Positions 28,950 to 38,598 of a DNA stretch of 64,000 nt are shown in pieces. A program made the position numbers and the translations under genes. Below the pieces are notes generated by a model that saw only the letters and a list, made by a program, of their open reading frames with translations, did no database searches and was not told the DNA's origin. How positions within the stretch are numbered: position 1 is the first letter of the stretch; each line of letters starts with the position of its first letter. The stretch is taken from the NCBI RefSeq assembly GCF_014197435.1, contig NZ_JACIFP010000001.1, forward strand, positions 1,364,001 to 1,428,000, written 5' to 3'. This DNA is from Gordonia humi (GTDB lineage: Bacteria > Actinomycetota > Actinomycetes > Mycobacteriales > Mycobacteriaceae).

Positions 28950-30023
28950 ATGTCTACGACTATGGCCGTCGCGCCGGAACGGGCCTCGGGTTTCAGTGTG
29001 CGACGTAAACGGCTCATCGGCCTCGCGGTGCTGTGCGCCGCGATCGTCGTGGCTGTCGTCGCGTCGCTGCTGATCGGCGCGAACACCCTCTCGCCGTCGC
29101 TGGTCTGGCACGGGCTGTGGCATCGGTACATCGGCGAGGGGACCGCACCCGATCCGCAGTTGAACGAGGCCGCGATCGTGGTGCAGACCCAGCGGGTGCC
29201 GCGCACGATTCTCGCGTTGATCGTCGGTTCGGCGCTCGGTGTCGGCGGTGCGCTGATGCAAGGGCACACGCGCAATCCGATCGCCGATCCCGGCCTGCTC
29301 GGCATCACCCAGGGTGCCGCACTCGCAGTGGTCATCGCGATCTTCCTCGGCGGCGTCACCGCGCCGATCCAGTTCATCTGGTTCGCGTTCATCGGCGCGG
29401 CGATCGCCTCGGTCGTCGTGTTCGGACTGTCGAGTCTCGGCGGCACGGCGGCGTCGCCGCTCACGCTGATCCTGGCGGGCACCGGTGTCACGTTCTTCCT
29501 CAGTGCCATGACGTCCGCGGTCGCACTCGCCGACAGCCAGTCGCTCGACGCGCTGCGCTTCTGGAACGCGGGTGCGGTCAAGGGCGACAGCTACGACATC
29601 ATTCTGACGACGACACCGTTCATCCTCGTCGGACTCGTCCTGGCGTTCGCCAACGCACCCGCTCTCAACCTGTTGAACCTCGGCGACGACGTCGCGCGGG
29701 GCCTCGGTCAGAACGTCACGGCGGCGCGCGTTCTGGGGCTGCTCGCCGTGACGCTTCTGGCCGGAGCGGGTACGGCGGCCTGCGGCAGCATCGCCTTCCT
29801 CGGACTGGTGGTGCCGCATGTGGCCCGCTACCTCACCGGACCCGATCACCGGTGGCTGCTCCCGTACTCGGCACTGGCCGGTGGGCTCCTCCTCCTGGTC
29901 GCCGACATCGTCGGCCGCATGGTGGCCAGGCCGGGCGAGCTGGAGGCGGGCATCGTCGTCGCGCTGGTCGGCGCACCGTGCTTCGTGTTCCTGGTCTGGT
30001 GGCGACGGGCGGTCAGGCTGTGA
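28950..30023 (+). CDS. iron-siderophore ABC transporter permease (FecCD family)
   Basis: 357 residues, about nine to ten membrane helices. FecCD motifs: RVPRTILALIVGSALGVGGALMQGHTRNPIADPGLLGI near the N-terminus, and GSIAFLGLVVPHVARYLTGPDHR near the end. Forms one half of the membrane channel with the next gene product. The ATG at 28950 is chosen over upstream starts because of the TAGCAT hexamer 8 nt before it. First gene of a three-gene operon; no substrate-binding lipoprotein is nearby. Confidence 0.92.
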   Translation: MSTTMAVAPERASGFSVRRKRLIGLAVLCAAIVVAVVASLLIGANTLSPSLVWHGLWHRYIGEGTAPDPQLNEAAIVVQTQRVPRTILALIVGSALGVGGALMQGHTRNPIADPGLLGITQGAALAVVIAIFLGGVTAPIQFIWFAFIGAAIASVVVFGLSSLGGTAASPLTLILAGTGVTFFLSAMTSAVALADSQSLDALRFWNAGAVKGDSYDIILTTTPFILVGLVLAFANAPALNLLNLGDDVARGLGQNVTAARVLGLLAVTLLAGAGTAACGSIAFLGLVVPHVARYLTGPDHRWLLPYSALAGGLLLLVADIVGRMVARPGELEAGIVVALVGAPCFVFLVWWRRAVRL

Positions 30024-31126
30024 TCGACACGACCCAGGCGACATCGGGCGCCGACGATCGAGCGCGGCCCACACCGCTTCCACCGCTGCGCCCCGGACTG
30101 CGTCTTGGCGGAGTCGTCAGCTTCGTCTGGCGGCCGCGCCCGGTGATCGTGACCCTCGTCGCGGCGCTCGGAGCATTCCTCTTCTTCTGCCTGAGCATCC
30201 GGCTCGGCGACTATCCGCTCTCGTTCACCCAGGTGCTCGAGACCCTCGTCGGCAGGGGCGATCCGCTGGCCCGGTTCCTGGTGACGGACGGTCGCCTGCC
30301 GCGTGCGTTGATGGCGGTGATCGTCGGCGCGGCGCTGGCGATGTCGGGCGCCATCGTGCAGTCCATCTCGCACAACCCGCTGGCCAGCCCCGACATCCTC
30401 GGCATCAGTTCGGGTGCAGGCGTGCTGGCGGTCTTCATCCTCACCACCGGCGGGGTCGCCTCGAACATCACGCGGTACGGCACGCCTGCCATGGCGCTGA
30501 TCGGCGGCCTGGTCACCGGGGCCATCGTCTACGCCCTCGCGGCGCGCGGCGGCATGGACGGTTTCCGACTCATCCTCATCGGTGTGGCCGTGAACGCGCT
30601 CATGCACGCGCTGATCACCTGGATGATGGTCCGCTCGGACATCACCCAGGCGGGCCAGGCGCAGACCTGGCTGGTCGGCTCGCTGGCCGACCGCACGTGG
30701 GACCAGGTGACCGGGACGGGGGTGCTGGCGGCGATCGCGGCGATCGTCGCCCTCGGCGCCGCGTTCTCTCTGCGAGCCGTACAGCTCGGCGACGACGTGG
30801 CCCAGGGCCTCGGTGTCGGCCTCGGTCGCACGCGGGCGGTCCTCCTCATCGCCGCGGTGGTGCTGGCCGCGGCCTCGGTGGCCGGCGCCGGACCGATCGC
30901 GTTCGTGGCCTTCGTGTCCCCGCAGGTGACGATGCGGCTGGCGGGCGTCTCGGCTCCGCCGTTGATCACCTCGGCGTGCGTCGGCGCATTCCTGCTCTCC
31001 GGCGCCGATCTCATCGCGCGAACCCTGCTGCCGGTCTCGCTGCCGGTCGGCATCGTGACCGCGGCGGTCGGCGGACCGTTCCTCGTCTATCTACTCGTCC
31101 GACAGAACCTCAGGAGTTCCCGGTGA
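30020..31126 (+). CDS. iron-siderophore ABC transporter permease (FecCD family), second subunit
   Basis: 368 residues. An unusual ~45-residue cytoplasmic N-terminal extension precedes the first helix. FecCD motifs: RLPRALMAVIVGAALAMSGAIVQ, then NPLASPDILGISSGAG, and GPIAFVAFVSPQVTMRL. GTG start in a 4-nt overlap with the first permease, so the pair is coupled. Confidence 0.92.
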   Translation: MIDTTQATSGADDRARPTPLPPLRPGLRLGGVVSFVWRPRPVIVTLVAALGAFLFFCLSIRLGDYPLSFTQVLETLVGRGDPLARFLVTDGRLPRALMAVIVGAALAMSGAIVQSISHNPLASPDILGISSGAGVLAVFILTTGGVASNITRYGTPAMALIGGLVTGAIVYALAARGGMDGFRLILIGVAVNALMHALITWMMVRSDITQAGQAQTWLVGSLADRTWDQVTGTGVLAAIAAIVALGAAFSLRAVQLGDDVAQGLGVGLGRTRAVLLIAAVVLAAASVAGAGPIAFVAFVSPQVTMRLAGVSAPPLITSACVGAFLLSGADLIARTLLPVSLPVGIVTAAVGGPFLVYLLVRQNLRSSR

Positions 31127-31935
31127 CCGATCTGTATATCGATGAACCACGTCTGCAAGCCCAGTCGATCGCGGCCGGTTACGGCGGCAAGCCGATCATC
31201 GGCGATCTCGACCTCGACATCCCCACCGGAGCCGTCACGACGATCATCGGTCCCAACGGCTGCGGCAAGTCGACACTGCTGCGTACCCTGGCGCGACTGA
31301 TCAAGCCGACCGCCGGCTCGGTGGTGCTCGACGGCAAGGACATCGGCGAGTACCGCACCAAGGAGGTCGCGACCAAACTCGGTCTGTTGCCGCAGTCGCC
31401 GATCGCGCCGGAGGGACTGACCGTCGCCGACCTCGTCGCACGCGGACGGCACCCGCATCAGAGCTGGATCCGACAGTGGTCGTCGACCGACGAGGACATC
31501 GTCGACGCGGTGCTCACGCAGACCGGCATCCGCGACCTCGCCGACCGGACCGTCGACTCGCTCTCGGGCGGTCAGCGTCAGCGCGTGTGGATCTCCATGA
31601 CGCTCGCGCAGGGGACGGACCTCCTCCTGCTCGACGAGCCGACCACCTTCCTGGACCTCTCGCACGCCCTCGACGTCCTCGACCTCGTGAACGATCTGCA
31701 CGAGGAGGGCCGCACCGTGCTCATGGTGCTGCACGATCTGAACCTCGCGGTCCGCTACAGCGACAACCTCGTCGCCATGAAGGAGGGCGCCGTGATCGCC
31801 CAGGGCCCGCCGTCGAAGGTCATCACCGAAGAGCTGCTCCTCGAGGTGTTCGGACTGCGTTCCAAGGTGGTGGCGGATCCGGTCAGCGACCGCCCGATGA
31901 TCGTGCCGATCGGCCGGAGCAACACGACCATGTGA
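31123..31935 (+). CDS. iron-siderophore ABC transporter ATP-binding protein
   Basis: 270 residues. Walker A GPNGCGKST (about residue 45), Q-loop LLPQSP, signature LSGGQRQR, Walker B LLLLDEPTTFLDL, and the H-loop His in VLHDLN. This is the FepC/FecE type. GTG start overlapping the second permease, with CAGGAG 6 nt before it. Energises ferric-siderophore uptake. Confidence 0.95.
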   Translation: MTDLYIDEPRLQAQSIAAGYGGKPIIGDLDLDIPTGAVTTIIGPNGCGKSTLLRTLARLIKPTAGSVVLDGKDIGEYRTKEVATKLGLLPQSPIAPEGLTVADLVARGRHPHQSWIRQWSSTDEDIVDAVLTQTGIRDLADRTVDSLSGGQRQRVWISMTLAQGTDLLLLDEPTTFLDLSHALDVLDLVNDLHEEGRTVLMVLHDLNLAVRYSDNLVAMKEGAVIAQGPPSKVITEELLLEVFGLRSKVVADPVSDRPMIVPIGRSNTTM

Positions 31936-32058
31936 GCGGGTTGCCGCCGTCGACGGTTCGTCTCGCTCCGCTCCGCACTGGTTCGTCAGTTCGCCTCGCT
32001 GCGCTCGCTCACATGCTCGTCGTTCCGCCCTCGCTCACGCTGCGTAAGGGAAGGCCGG

Positions 32059-33036
32059 CTACACCGGCACGCTCTGCAGGCTGGGGAGACGGAGGTCTAC
32101 GTCGGCGTCGTCTCCACCGCCGGCAACGGGGGTCAGAGTCAGCAGCGTCGCCTCGGGGCGGCAGCTGAAGCGTGCGGGGGCGTACGGCGACGTGCCCAGA
32201 CCCGCGCTCACGTGCAGCGCCATGTCGGCGCCCCACTGCGACAGTCCCTTCACTCGGGAGCGATCGATGTGGCAATTGGTCACGATCGCACCGTAGCCGG
32301 GCACGCAGAGTTGCCCGCCGTGCGTGTGACCGGCCATCACCAGGTCGTAGCCGTCGTCGGCGAACGCGTCGAGAACGCGCGGTTCGGGGGAGTGCGTCAG
32401 ACCGAGACGCAGCTGAGCGAGCGGGTTGGGGCGACCGGCGACGCTCTCGTAGCGATCGCGTTCGATGTGCGGATCGTCGACACCCGCGGCCGCGATCCGG
32501 ACACCGGCCACCTCGATCTCGCGGATCGCGTGCGTGGCGTCGAGCCAGCCCCGTTCGGTGAACGCCGCGCGCAGATCCTGCCAGGGCAGCGGCTCGCCGT
32601 GGGTGCGCTTGTGGTCCTTCTTGAAGTACTTGAACGGGTTCTTCGGCTTGGGGCCGAAGTAGTCGTTCGAACCGAACACGAACAGGCCGGGCCGGGACAG
32701 CAGGCCGCCGAGCGCCTGGACGACGGCGGGCACCGCGCTCGGATGCGCCAGGTTGTCGCCGGTGTTCACCACCAGATCGGGTTCGAGGGAGTCCAACTCG
32801 GAGATCCACGCCTGCTTGAGGTGTTGGTGCGGCGTCATGTGGATGTCGCTGATGTGCAGCACCCGCAGGGGCGACGACCCCGCCTCGAGCAACGGTGCCA
32901 CCACATGGCGGAGCGCGAACGCATTCCGCTCGATCACTGTCGAATAGATCAGGCCCGCCGCCGCGGCACCGGCCGCTCCCGCGGACAGACGCGCCAACTG
33001 TGACGCCGAGACACTCGTGCCGGAACCAGAATCCAT
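32059..33036 (-). CDS. membrane-anchored metallophosphoesterase
   Basis: 325 residues. One N-terminal hydrophobic segment (residues about 15-35), then the metallophosphoesterase motifs in order: ISDIHMTPHQH, NTGDNLAH, FGSNDYFG, GHTHGGQLC. Substrate unknown. It lies directly downstream of ponA2 as Rv3683 does in M. tuberculosis (there divergently numbered, same block). The ATG at 33036 is chosen because TATCGT (33044-33049, minus strand) lies 7 nt upstream; the GTG at 33045 would lie inside that hexamer. Confidence 0.9.
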   Translation of the reverse strand: MDSGSGTSVSASQLARLSAGAAGAAAAGLIYSTVIERNAFALRHVVAPLLEAGSSPLRVLHISDIHMTPHQHLKQAWISELDSLEPDLVVNTGDNLAHPSAVPAVVQALGGLLSRPGLFVFGSNDYFGPKPKNPFKYFKKDHKRTHGEPLPWQDLRAAFTERGWLDATHAIREIEVAGVRIAAAGVDDPHIERDRYESVAGRPNPLAQLRLGLTHSPEPRVLDAFADDGYDLVMAGHTHGGQLCVPGYGAIVTNCHIDRSRVKGLSQWGADMALHVSAGLGTSPYAPARFSCRPEATLLTLTPVAGGGDDADVDLRLPSLQSVPV

Positions 33037-33069
33037 GCGTTCCACGATAGCCCGAGGATCAGCCCGGCA

Positions 33070-35544
33070 TCACTCGTCTGGGACTTCGATCACCACCGGA
33101 CCGACGCCGGGCACCTCGACGGTCTTCTCGGTGGAGCCGCCGCCTCCGTCGCCCCCGTCGTCGCCGTTCTTGGGGCCGCGACCGTTGCTGACGTAGATCG
33201 CCACCACGCTGCCGGGCATCGCGCTGTCGGACGGTGCGGTGAACACGACCGTGCCCTTCGGGCGGCCGCTGTCGACCTCGAGCTCGTTGACCTTGAAACC
33301 GCGCTCCTGCAGACGCGAGGTGGCCTGGCTGGCGGGCAGCCCGGCGACGTTGGGGATGCGTCCCCGGTCGCTGCCCGCCACGTACGACGGATCGGTCGGC
33401 GGCATCGCCACCGGACCGAACTTGGTCGCGACCGGCTTCACCGCGTTGAACCAGGTGCGGGCGGGCTCGAAGCCGCCGTACACGTCGCCGTCGTAGCACT
33501 GGCGCAGCGGCGCCGTGCAGATGCCCGACGGGGTGGGGCCGTCGTTGTAGATGTACGACGCGGCGGCCAACTGGTTGGTGAACCCGAGGAACGCCGCCGA
33601 GCGGTGGGCCTCGGTGGTGCCGGTCTTACCCGAGAGCGGCAGCGTCCACCCGGTGGCGCCGGCCGCGGCCGCCGACGTGCCGCCGCCCTTGTCGTCCTCG
33701 CTCATCGCGTTGGCGAGTGTGTTGGCCAGCCCCTCGTCGACGACCTTCTCGCAGGCGGGCGGGGTGAACGGGACCGGAACCATGACGGGTTTGCCGTCGG
33801 CGCCCATCACCTGGTTGCCGTACTGGTCCCGTTTGAACTGCTGGATCGACTGGATCGGGTTGGGCGGGCACCAGACGCCGCCGGAGGCCAGTGTCGCCGC
33901 GACGTTGGAGAGTTCGAGTGCGTTCACCGCGAACGGGCCGAGCGTGAACGAGCCGAAGTTGCCCTTCTTGACGTACTCGGCCAGGCTCTGGTCACCGTGC
34001 CCGGACGTGCCCGGCGAGTTGTACGAGCGCAGTCCCAGTCGGACCGCCATGTCGACGGCGGGCTTGACTCCGACCTGCTGCAGCAGTTGGACGAAAGTCG
34101 TGTTCGGCGAGGTCGCGAGCGCCTGGGTCACCGACGCCGCGGGCGGGTACACACCGGCGTTCTTCACGCAGTAGGCGTTCGGCGGGCAGCCGAAGCTGCC
34201 GTTGCTGTCGCCCATGCCGTACACGGCGACGTTCGCCGGGATCGGCAGAACCGTGTTCGTGCCCATGCCCTTCTCCATCGCGGCGGCGGTGGTGAAGAGC
34301 TTGAAGATCGAACCGGCGCCGTCGCCGACCATGGAGAACGGCTGCGGCTGGACCGTCTGGTCCTTCTTCGCGTCGAGTCCGTAGTCGCGGCTGGACACCA
34401 TCGACACCACGTCGTGCGACTGCTTGCCCGGTCGGACGAGGCTCATCACGTTCGCGATGCCGTCGATGTGCGGATTCGCCTGCGCCTTGGCCGAGCGCAG
34501 CGCCGAGTCCTGGACCTGCGGGTCCAGCGTGGTGCGGATGACGTAGCCGCCGCGCATCGCGGTCTGACGCGAGATGCCGTTGTCGGCGAGGTACTGGAGC
34601 ACGTAGTCGCAGAAGAAGCCGTCGTTGTCGGCGCCGATGCAGCCCTGGACCGGGGTGCGGGGTTCGGGCAGCACGCCCAGCGGCTTGGTCTTGGCGTCCT
34701 CCAACTCGGCTCTGCGCTCCGGGAAGTTCGAGATCATCGTGTCCAGGACGCGGTTGCGGCTGTCGGTGGTCGCCTCGGGGTCGGTGTACGGGTTCAGCGC
34801 CGAACTCGACTCGACGATGCCCGCGAGCATCGCCGACTCCTCCAGGTTGAGCTCCTTCGCGGAGTGCCCGAAGTAGGTCTGGGCCGCGGCCTCGATGCCG
34901 TACGCGTTGTTGCCGAACGGCACGATGTTCAGATAGCGGGTGACGATCTGCTTCTTCGCATCCTGTTTGGCCGCCGCGTCGTCGAGCCCGCGTTCACGTT
35001 TGGCCTGGTCGGTCAACGACTGCTCGAGTGTCAACGCCATTCGGATCTCGCGGAGCTTGCGCGCGTTCGTCGTCTCGACGGCCGCCTGTCGCTCGGCCTC
35101 GGTCCGGGCCAGGACCAGCAATTGGTAGTTCTTGATGTACTGCTGGTCGAGCGTCGACGCGCCCTGCTGAACCTCGCCCGACGACGAGTTCTTCACGGCC
35201 GCGCGGATCGTGCCGCGCCAGTCCACACCGTCGTGCTCGAGGAAGCGCCGGTCCTCTTTGGAGATGATCGCGCGGATCATGTCCTGCGAGATGTCGTTGT
35301 AGCCCACCTGATAGCGGTACTGGTCGAACAGCTTGGCGATGGGCTTCCCGTCGGCGTCGGTGACGGTCGTGACCTCGGGAACGACGCCGCCGAGGAGTTC
35401 GGACGAACTGTCCTCCATCGTGGCCGCCGCGCGGTTGGTGAGCACGCCGAGACCACCGGCGATGGGGAAGAGCAGTCCTGCCACCAGGACGCCCGCCATC
35501 ACGCAGGCCAGGGCCAGACCGGCAATGTTCGTTGTCTTCCGCAC
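33070..35544 (-). CDS. ponA2: bifunctional penicillin-binding protein with PASTA domain
   Basis: Glycosyltransferase and transpeptidase of peptidoglycan synthesis, outside the membrane. 824 residues. One transmembrane helix at residues about 8-30; the GT51 domain with SKEDRRFLEHDGVDW and GASTLDQQYIKNYQ; the transpeptidase with GAGSIFK (SxxK), TSPNTT (SxN) and SGKTGTTEAH (KTG); a PASTA domain near residues 715-780 (IPNVAGLPASQATSRLQ); and a proline/glycine-rich acidic tail. The GTG at 35544 has TATCCT (35552-35557, minus strand) 7 nt upstream. The block ponA2-whiB4 matches M. tuberculosis Rv3682-Rv3681c. Confidence 0.95.
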   Translation of the reverse strand: MRKTTNIAGLALACVMAGVLVAGLLFPIAGGLGVLTNRAAATMEDSSSELLGGVVPEVTTVTDADGKPIAKLFDQYRYQVGYNDISQDMIRAIISKEDRRFLEHDGVDWRGTIRAAVKNSSSGEVQQGASTLDQQYIKNYQLLVLARTEAERQAAVETTNARKLREIRMALTLEQSLTDQAKRERGLDDAAAKQDAKKQIVTRYLNIVPFGNNAYGIEAAAQTYFGHSAKELNLEESAMLAGIVESSSALNPYTDPEATTDSRNRVLDTMISNFPERRAELEDAKTKPLGVLPEPRTPVQGCIGADNDGFFCDYVLQYLADNGISRQTAMRGGYVIRTTLDPQVQDSALRSAKAQANPHIDGIANVMSLVRPGKQSHDVVSMVSSRDYGLDAKKDQTVQPQPFSMVGDGAGSIFKLFTTAAAMEKGMGTNTVLPIPANVAVYGMGDSNGSFGCPPNAYCVKNAGVYPPAASVTQALATSPNTTFVQLLQQVGVKPAVDMAVRLGLRSYNSPGTSGHGDQSLAEYVKKGNFGSFTLGPFAVNALELSNVAATLASGGVWCPPNPIQSIQQFKRDQYGNQVMGADGKPVMVPVPFTPPACEKVVDEGLANTLANAMSEDDKGGGTSAAAAGATGWTLPLSGKTGTTEAHRSAAFLGFTNQLAAASYIYNDGPTPSGICTAPLRQCYDGDVYGGFEPARTWFNAVKPVATKFGPVAMPPTDPSYVAGSDRGRIPNVAGLPASQATSRLQERGFKVNELEVDSGRPKGTVVFTAPSDSAMPGSVVAIYVSNGRGPKNGDDGGDGGGGSTEKTVEVPGVGPVVIEVPDE

Positions 35545-35779
35545 GGTCGCCAGGATACGTGTGATGGAGCGGTCGCAGTGGTAGCGACCTGGCCGATCGG
35601 CGGATCGACGGCGGGGGTGTGACCGGCTCGACTTGATTTGCGATTGGTGTCTCAATAGTGTGAAGGACGTGAGGTGGCCCACAAAGTTGTGAATTGTAGG
35701 GTGGTTTCACGAAAGAGATCTTATGCGCGTGCCGAACTCCGGTTCGTGTCGATGGGTTTGTGAAAGGTGGGATCGCGCA

Positions 35780-36103
35780 ATGACTCTCGCACCGTTGTCG
35801 TCCGGGGAAACGGACACACGCCTGACCTGGGTCTCGCAAGCGCGCTGTCGCGGCGGGAATCCGGATGATCTTTTCGTTAGAGGGGCCGCGCAGCGGAAGG
35901 CCGCGACGATCTGCAGGCATTGCCCGGTGCAGATGGAGTGCGGGGCGGACGCGCTCGACAACCGAGTGGAGTTCGGCGTGTGGGGCGGAATGACCGAGCG
36001 TCAACGTCGCGCACTACTGCGACAGCACCCGGAAGTCACCTCGTGGGCCGCCTTCTTCGAGGCGCAGCGACGCCGCCAGCGGATCGGCGCCGTCCCCGAC
36101 TAG
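35780..36103 (+). CDS. whiB4: WhiB-family redox-sensing regulator, WhiB4 type
   Basis: 107 residues. [4Fe-4S] ligands: Cys in SQARCRGGNPDDLFV, then CRHCPVQMEC (C-x2-C-x5-C), followed by the GVWGGMTERQRRAL turn. In mycobacteria WhiB4 is an oxygen- and redox-sensitive DNA-condensing repressor of antioxidant genes. The ATG at 35780 is preceded by AAGGTGG at 9 nt; the ATG at 35723 would add a non-conserved 19-residue extension. Divergent from ponA2, as in M. tuberculosis. Confidence 0.93.
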   Translation: MTLAPLSSGETDTRLTWVSQARCRGGNPDDLFVRGAAQRKAATICRHCPVQMECGADALDNRVEFGVWGGMTERQRRALLRQHPEVTSWAAFFEAQRRRQRIGAVPD

Positions 36104-36109
36104 AACCTC

Positions 36110-36140
36110 AGAGCCCGGCGCCGACGCGCCGGGCTCTTCT
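36110..36140 (+). terminator. 12-bp hairpin terminator after whiB4
   Basis: AGAGCCCGGCGC (36110-36121) pairs with GCGCCGGGCTCT (36126-36137), followed by TCTGTTC. Confidence 0.85.
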
Positions 36141-36247
36141 GTTCGAATCCGTTCGTGCCGTGTCCGATGGTGCGGTCGGTCCGGCTTCGCCGAGTGCGGC
36201 GCGAGTTCGGGCCGTCCGGCGGTGCGCCGACTCGAAGCGTTCCGGGG

Positions 36248-37351
36248 TCAGCCCCGTCCGACGATCTCCTCGGCCACGGCGCGGAGGGCGTCGGAGTCGG
36301 CGACCTCGAACGGCAGGGCGGGAACGCCCACCATCGGAACGCTCGGGTGCGACGAGGTGAAGCGCTGCAGCAGATGGAGTTCGCGCTTGGCCGTGGCTGC
36401 CCGGTCCACGTGCACCTTCAGGACGCCGCGCGTCAGCTCGTCATCGACGGATTCGATCGCCGCCTCGGCGACCGGCGTCGAGATCGACGTGAGATCGGGG
36501 TGCGTCCGGTTCACGACGAGACCCGCCAGCGGCATGGTGTCCTTCGAGAGACGGTCGACGAAGAACGACGCCTCGCGCAGTGCGTCTGCCTCCGGAGCGG
36601 CCACCACCACGAACTGGGTGCCCGGACGTTTGAGCAACTGGTAGGTCCGTTCCGCGCGCTCGGAGAATCCACCGAACATCGAGTCCAACGACTGCACGAA
36701 GGTCGCCACGTCGCGCAGGATCTCGCCGCCGACGATCGTGGAGACGCCGCGCATCGCCAGGCCCATCGCGCCGGTCACGACTCGGCCGACACCGCGGCCG
36801 CCGCCGACGAGCATCTTCATCAGGCGCCCGGACAGAAACGACCCGAGCCGTTGCGGCGCGTCGAGGAAGTCCAGTGCGTTCCGCGACGGGGGAGTGTCCA
36901 CGACGATCAGATCCCACCGGTTCTCGTCGAGCAGACGCCCCAGCTTCTCCATCGCCATGTACTCCTGCGTCCCGGAGAACGACGACGCCACCGTCTGATA
37001 GAACGCATTGCTCATGATCGCCTCGGCGCGTTCGGGAGTGGAGTGCTCCACGACCATGTCGTCGAAGGTCCGCCGCATGTCGAGCATCATCGCGTCCAGT
37101 GAGCCGCCGCCGGCGGAGGCGCTCGAGATCGGCACCGGCTGCGGTTCGTTGGTCAGTTCGGACACTCCGAGCGACTGCGCGAGTCGCCGTGCGGGATCGA
37201 TCGTCAGCACGGCCACCGTGCGGCCGTTCTCGGCCGCGTGCAGGGCCATCGCCGCGGCCGTCGTCGTCTTTCCGACGCCGCCGGAGCCGCAGCAGATCAC
37301 CACGCGGGTGTTCGGATCGGCGAGCACGGCGCCCATCTTCAGGTCGGGCAT
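36248..37351 (-). CDS. ArsA/Get3-type P-loop ATPase, second of a pair
   Basis: 367 residues. Deviant Walker [18 protein letters not shown] at about residue 21, switch motif [15 protein letters not shown]. Homologous to M. tuberculosis Rv3680, whose paralogous partner Rv3679 is the neighbour; the pair is reported to form a complex linked to glycerol/methylglyoxal stress. The ATG overlaps the stop of the first gene (ATGA-type overlap at 37349-37353), so the two are made together. No ArsB-type channel is present; the name ArsA reflects fold only. Confidence 0.9.
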   Translation of the reverse strand: MPDLKMGAVLADPNTRVVICCGSGGVGKTTTAAAMALHAAENGRTVAVLTIDPARRLAQSLGVSELTNEPQPVPISSASAGGGSLDAMMLDMRRTFDDMVVEHSTPERAEAIMSNAFYQTVASSFSGTQEYMAMEKLGRLLDENRWDLIVVDTPPSRNALDFLDAPQRLGSFLSGRLMKMLVGGGRGVGRVVTGAMGLAMRGVSTIVGGEILRDVATFVQSLDSMFGGFSERAERTYQLLKRPGTQFVVVAAPEADALREASFFVDRLSKDTMPLAGLVVNRTHPDLTSISTPVAEAAIESVDDELTRGVLKVHVDRAATAKRELHLLQRFTSSHPSVPMVGVPALPFEVADSDALRAVAEEIVGRG

Positions 37352-38370
37352 CAGACTCCAGCCTCTTTCAGCACGTCGACGAGTTGGTACAGCCCGCCGA
37401 GATCCATACCCTGGTCGACGGTCGGCAACTCCAGTTGCGGAGCGTCGACGTCGTCCAGTTCGGCCCGCGCGATCTGCTGGGCCTGCAGCCGTGCGGCGTA
37501 GTCGACGGCCTCGGTCAGCAGACCCGCGAAGTCCTTGTCGGACAGGTCGATCCCGCTCGCGGTGAGCGAGGAGCGGATGCGGTCGGCGTCGACGGAGCCC
37601 TCGGCGATGTCGTCGAGCTGATCCTCCGGCAGATACGTGGGATCGACACGGTTCACGAAGATCGACCCGACGGACAGCCCCTTGCCGCGCAGTTCGTCGA
37701 CGGCTTCGATCGTCTCCTGAATCGGCATGGCCTCCAGAAGCGTGCACAGATGCACTGCGGTGTCCGGCGAGTGCAGCAGCGTCACCACGCCTTCGCTCTG
37801 CTTCCGGATCGGGCCGGTCTTGGCGAGATCACGCATCGCCGAGGTCACGTCCAGGAAGTTGCCGATGCGGCCGGTCGGCGGCGCGTCGACGACGATCGCG
37901 TCGTAGAGGCGATGCCCCTTGTCGTCGAGGGCGATGACGCGTTCCTTGATCTTGCCGGTGATCACCACGTCGCGCAGTCCGGGGGCGACGGTGGTCACGA
38001 AGTCGATGGCGCCGACCCGTTTGATGGCGCGGCCGGCGAAACCGAGGTTGTAGAACATGTCGAGGTACTCGAGCAGCGCGTGCTCGATCTGCAGGGCGAG
38101 TGCCCACACCGACCCGCCGCCCTCGAAGGACGCGACCTGCGTGTCGGTGGGCGGAAGCGGATGCGTGTCGAAGAGCTGGGCGATGCCCTGCCGTTCCTCG
38201 CATTCGACGAGCAGCACGCGCCGACCGTGCGAGGCCAGCGTCAACGCGAGCGTCGCGGCGACCGTCGTCTTACCGGTGCCGCCCTTGCCTGATACGAAAT
38301 GCAGGCGTGCGCCCGCAGCCTCGGAGGGCCATCGCCCGGTGGGACCGCCCGTCACATCTTTCTCGACCAC
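37351..38370 (-). CDS. ArsA/Get3-type P-loop ATPase, first of a pair
   Basis: 339 residues, as in M. tuberculosis Rv3679 (340). Walker [18 protein letters not shown] at about residue 28, switch [15 protein letters not shown]. The GTG at 38370 is chosen because TAAGGT (38378-38383, minus strand) ends 7 nt upstream, giving the expected length. Longer starts up to 38439 would cross the divergent promoter. Translationally coupled to its partner downstream. Confidence 0.9.
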   Translation of the reverse strand: MVEKDVTGGPTGRWPSEAAGARLHFVSGKGGTGKTTVAATLALTLASHGRRVLLVECEERQGIAQLFDTHPLPPTDTQVASFEGGGSVWALALQIEHALLEYLDMFYNLGFAGRAIKRVGAIDFVTTVAPGLRDVVITGKIKERVIALDDKGHRLYDAIVVDAPPTGRIGNFLDVTSAMRDLAKTGPIRKQSEGVVTLLHSPDTAVHLCTLLEAMPIQETIEAVDELRGKGLSVGSIFVNRVDPTYLPEDQLDDIAEGSVDADRIRSSLTASGIDLSDKDFAGLLTEAVDYAARLQAQQIARAELDDVDAPQLELPTVDQGMDLGGLYQLVDVLKEAGV

Positions 38371-38377
38371 GCCGTTC

Positions 38378-38422
38378 ACCTTAACGGCCGCAGCGACGGC
38401 ACCGGTCGTTAACCGATAAGGT
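38378..38422. promoter_or_regulatory. paired divergent leaderless promoters
   Basis: TAAGGT at 38417-38422 (plus) ends 7 nt before the ATG at 38430. TAAGGT at 38378-38383 (minus) ends 7 nt before the GTG at 38370. The same hexamer at the same distance serves both genes, with a 33-bp gap between the hexamers. Confidence 0.6.
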
Positions 38423-38429
38423 GAGCGGT

Positions 38430-38594
38430 ATGAGCGCACTCACTTCTTGGGAATACGCGACCGTTCCGCTGCTCACGCATGCGACCAAACAGATTCTGGA
38501 CCAGTGGGGTTCGGACGGCTGGGAGCTCGTCACCGTGCTGCCCGGACCGACCGGCGAACAGCACGTGGCCTACCTGAAGCGGCCGAAGGGCTGA
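38430..38594 (+). CDS. DUF4177 small protein
   Basis: 54 residues: MSALTSWEYATVPLLTHA at the start, then a DQWGSDGWELV motif, ending YLKRPKG. Fits DUF4177 (WEY... GWELV), present at the same place in mycobacteria (Rv3678A). Function unknown. Leaderless start with TAAGGT 7 nt upstream. The next gene starts 5 nt after its stop. Confidence 0.88.
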   Translation: MSALTSWEYATVPLLTHATKQILDQWGSDGWELVTVLPGPTGEQHVAYLKRPKG

Positions 38595-38598
38595 TGTC

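Noticed and set aside
31936..32058. CTCGCTCCGCTC/CGCTGCGCTCGCTCAC words after the siderophore operon
   Set aside because: Short GAGCGNAGCGAG-type palindromic words recur in several intergenic places of the window and are common in these genomes; no specific terminator or operator could be assigned.
33604..35622. 672-codon plus-strand frame opposite ponA2
   Set aside because: Antisense shadow of a full-length, motif-complete PonA2 gene; no ribosome site.
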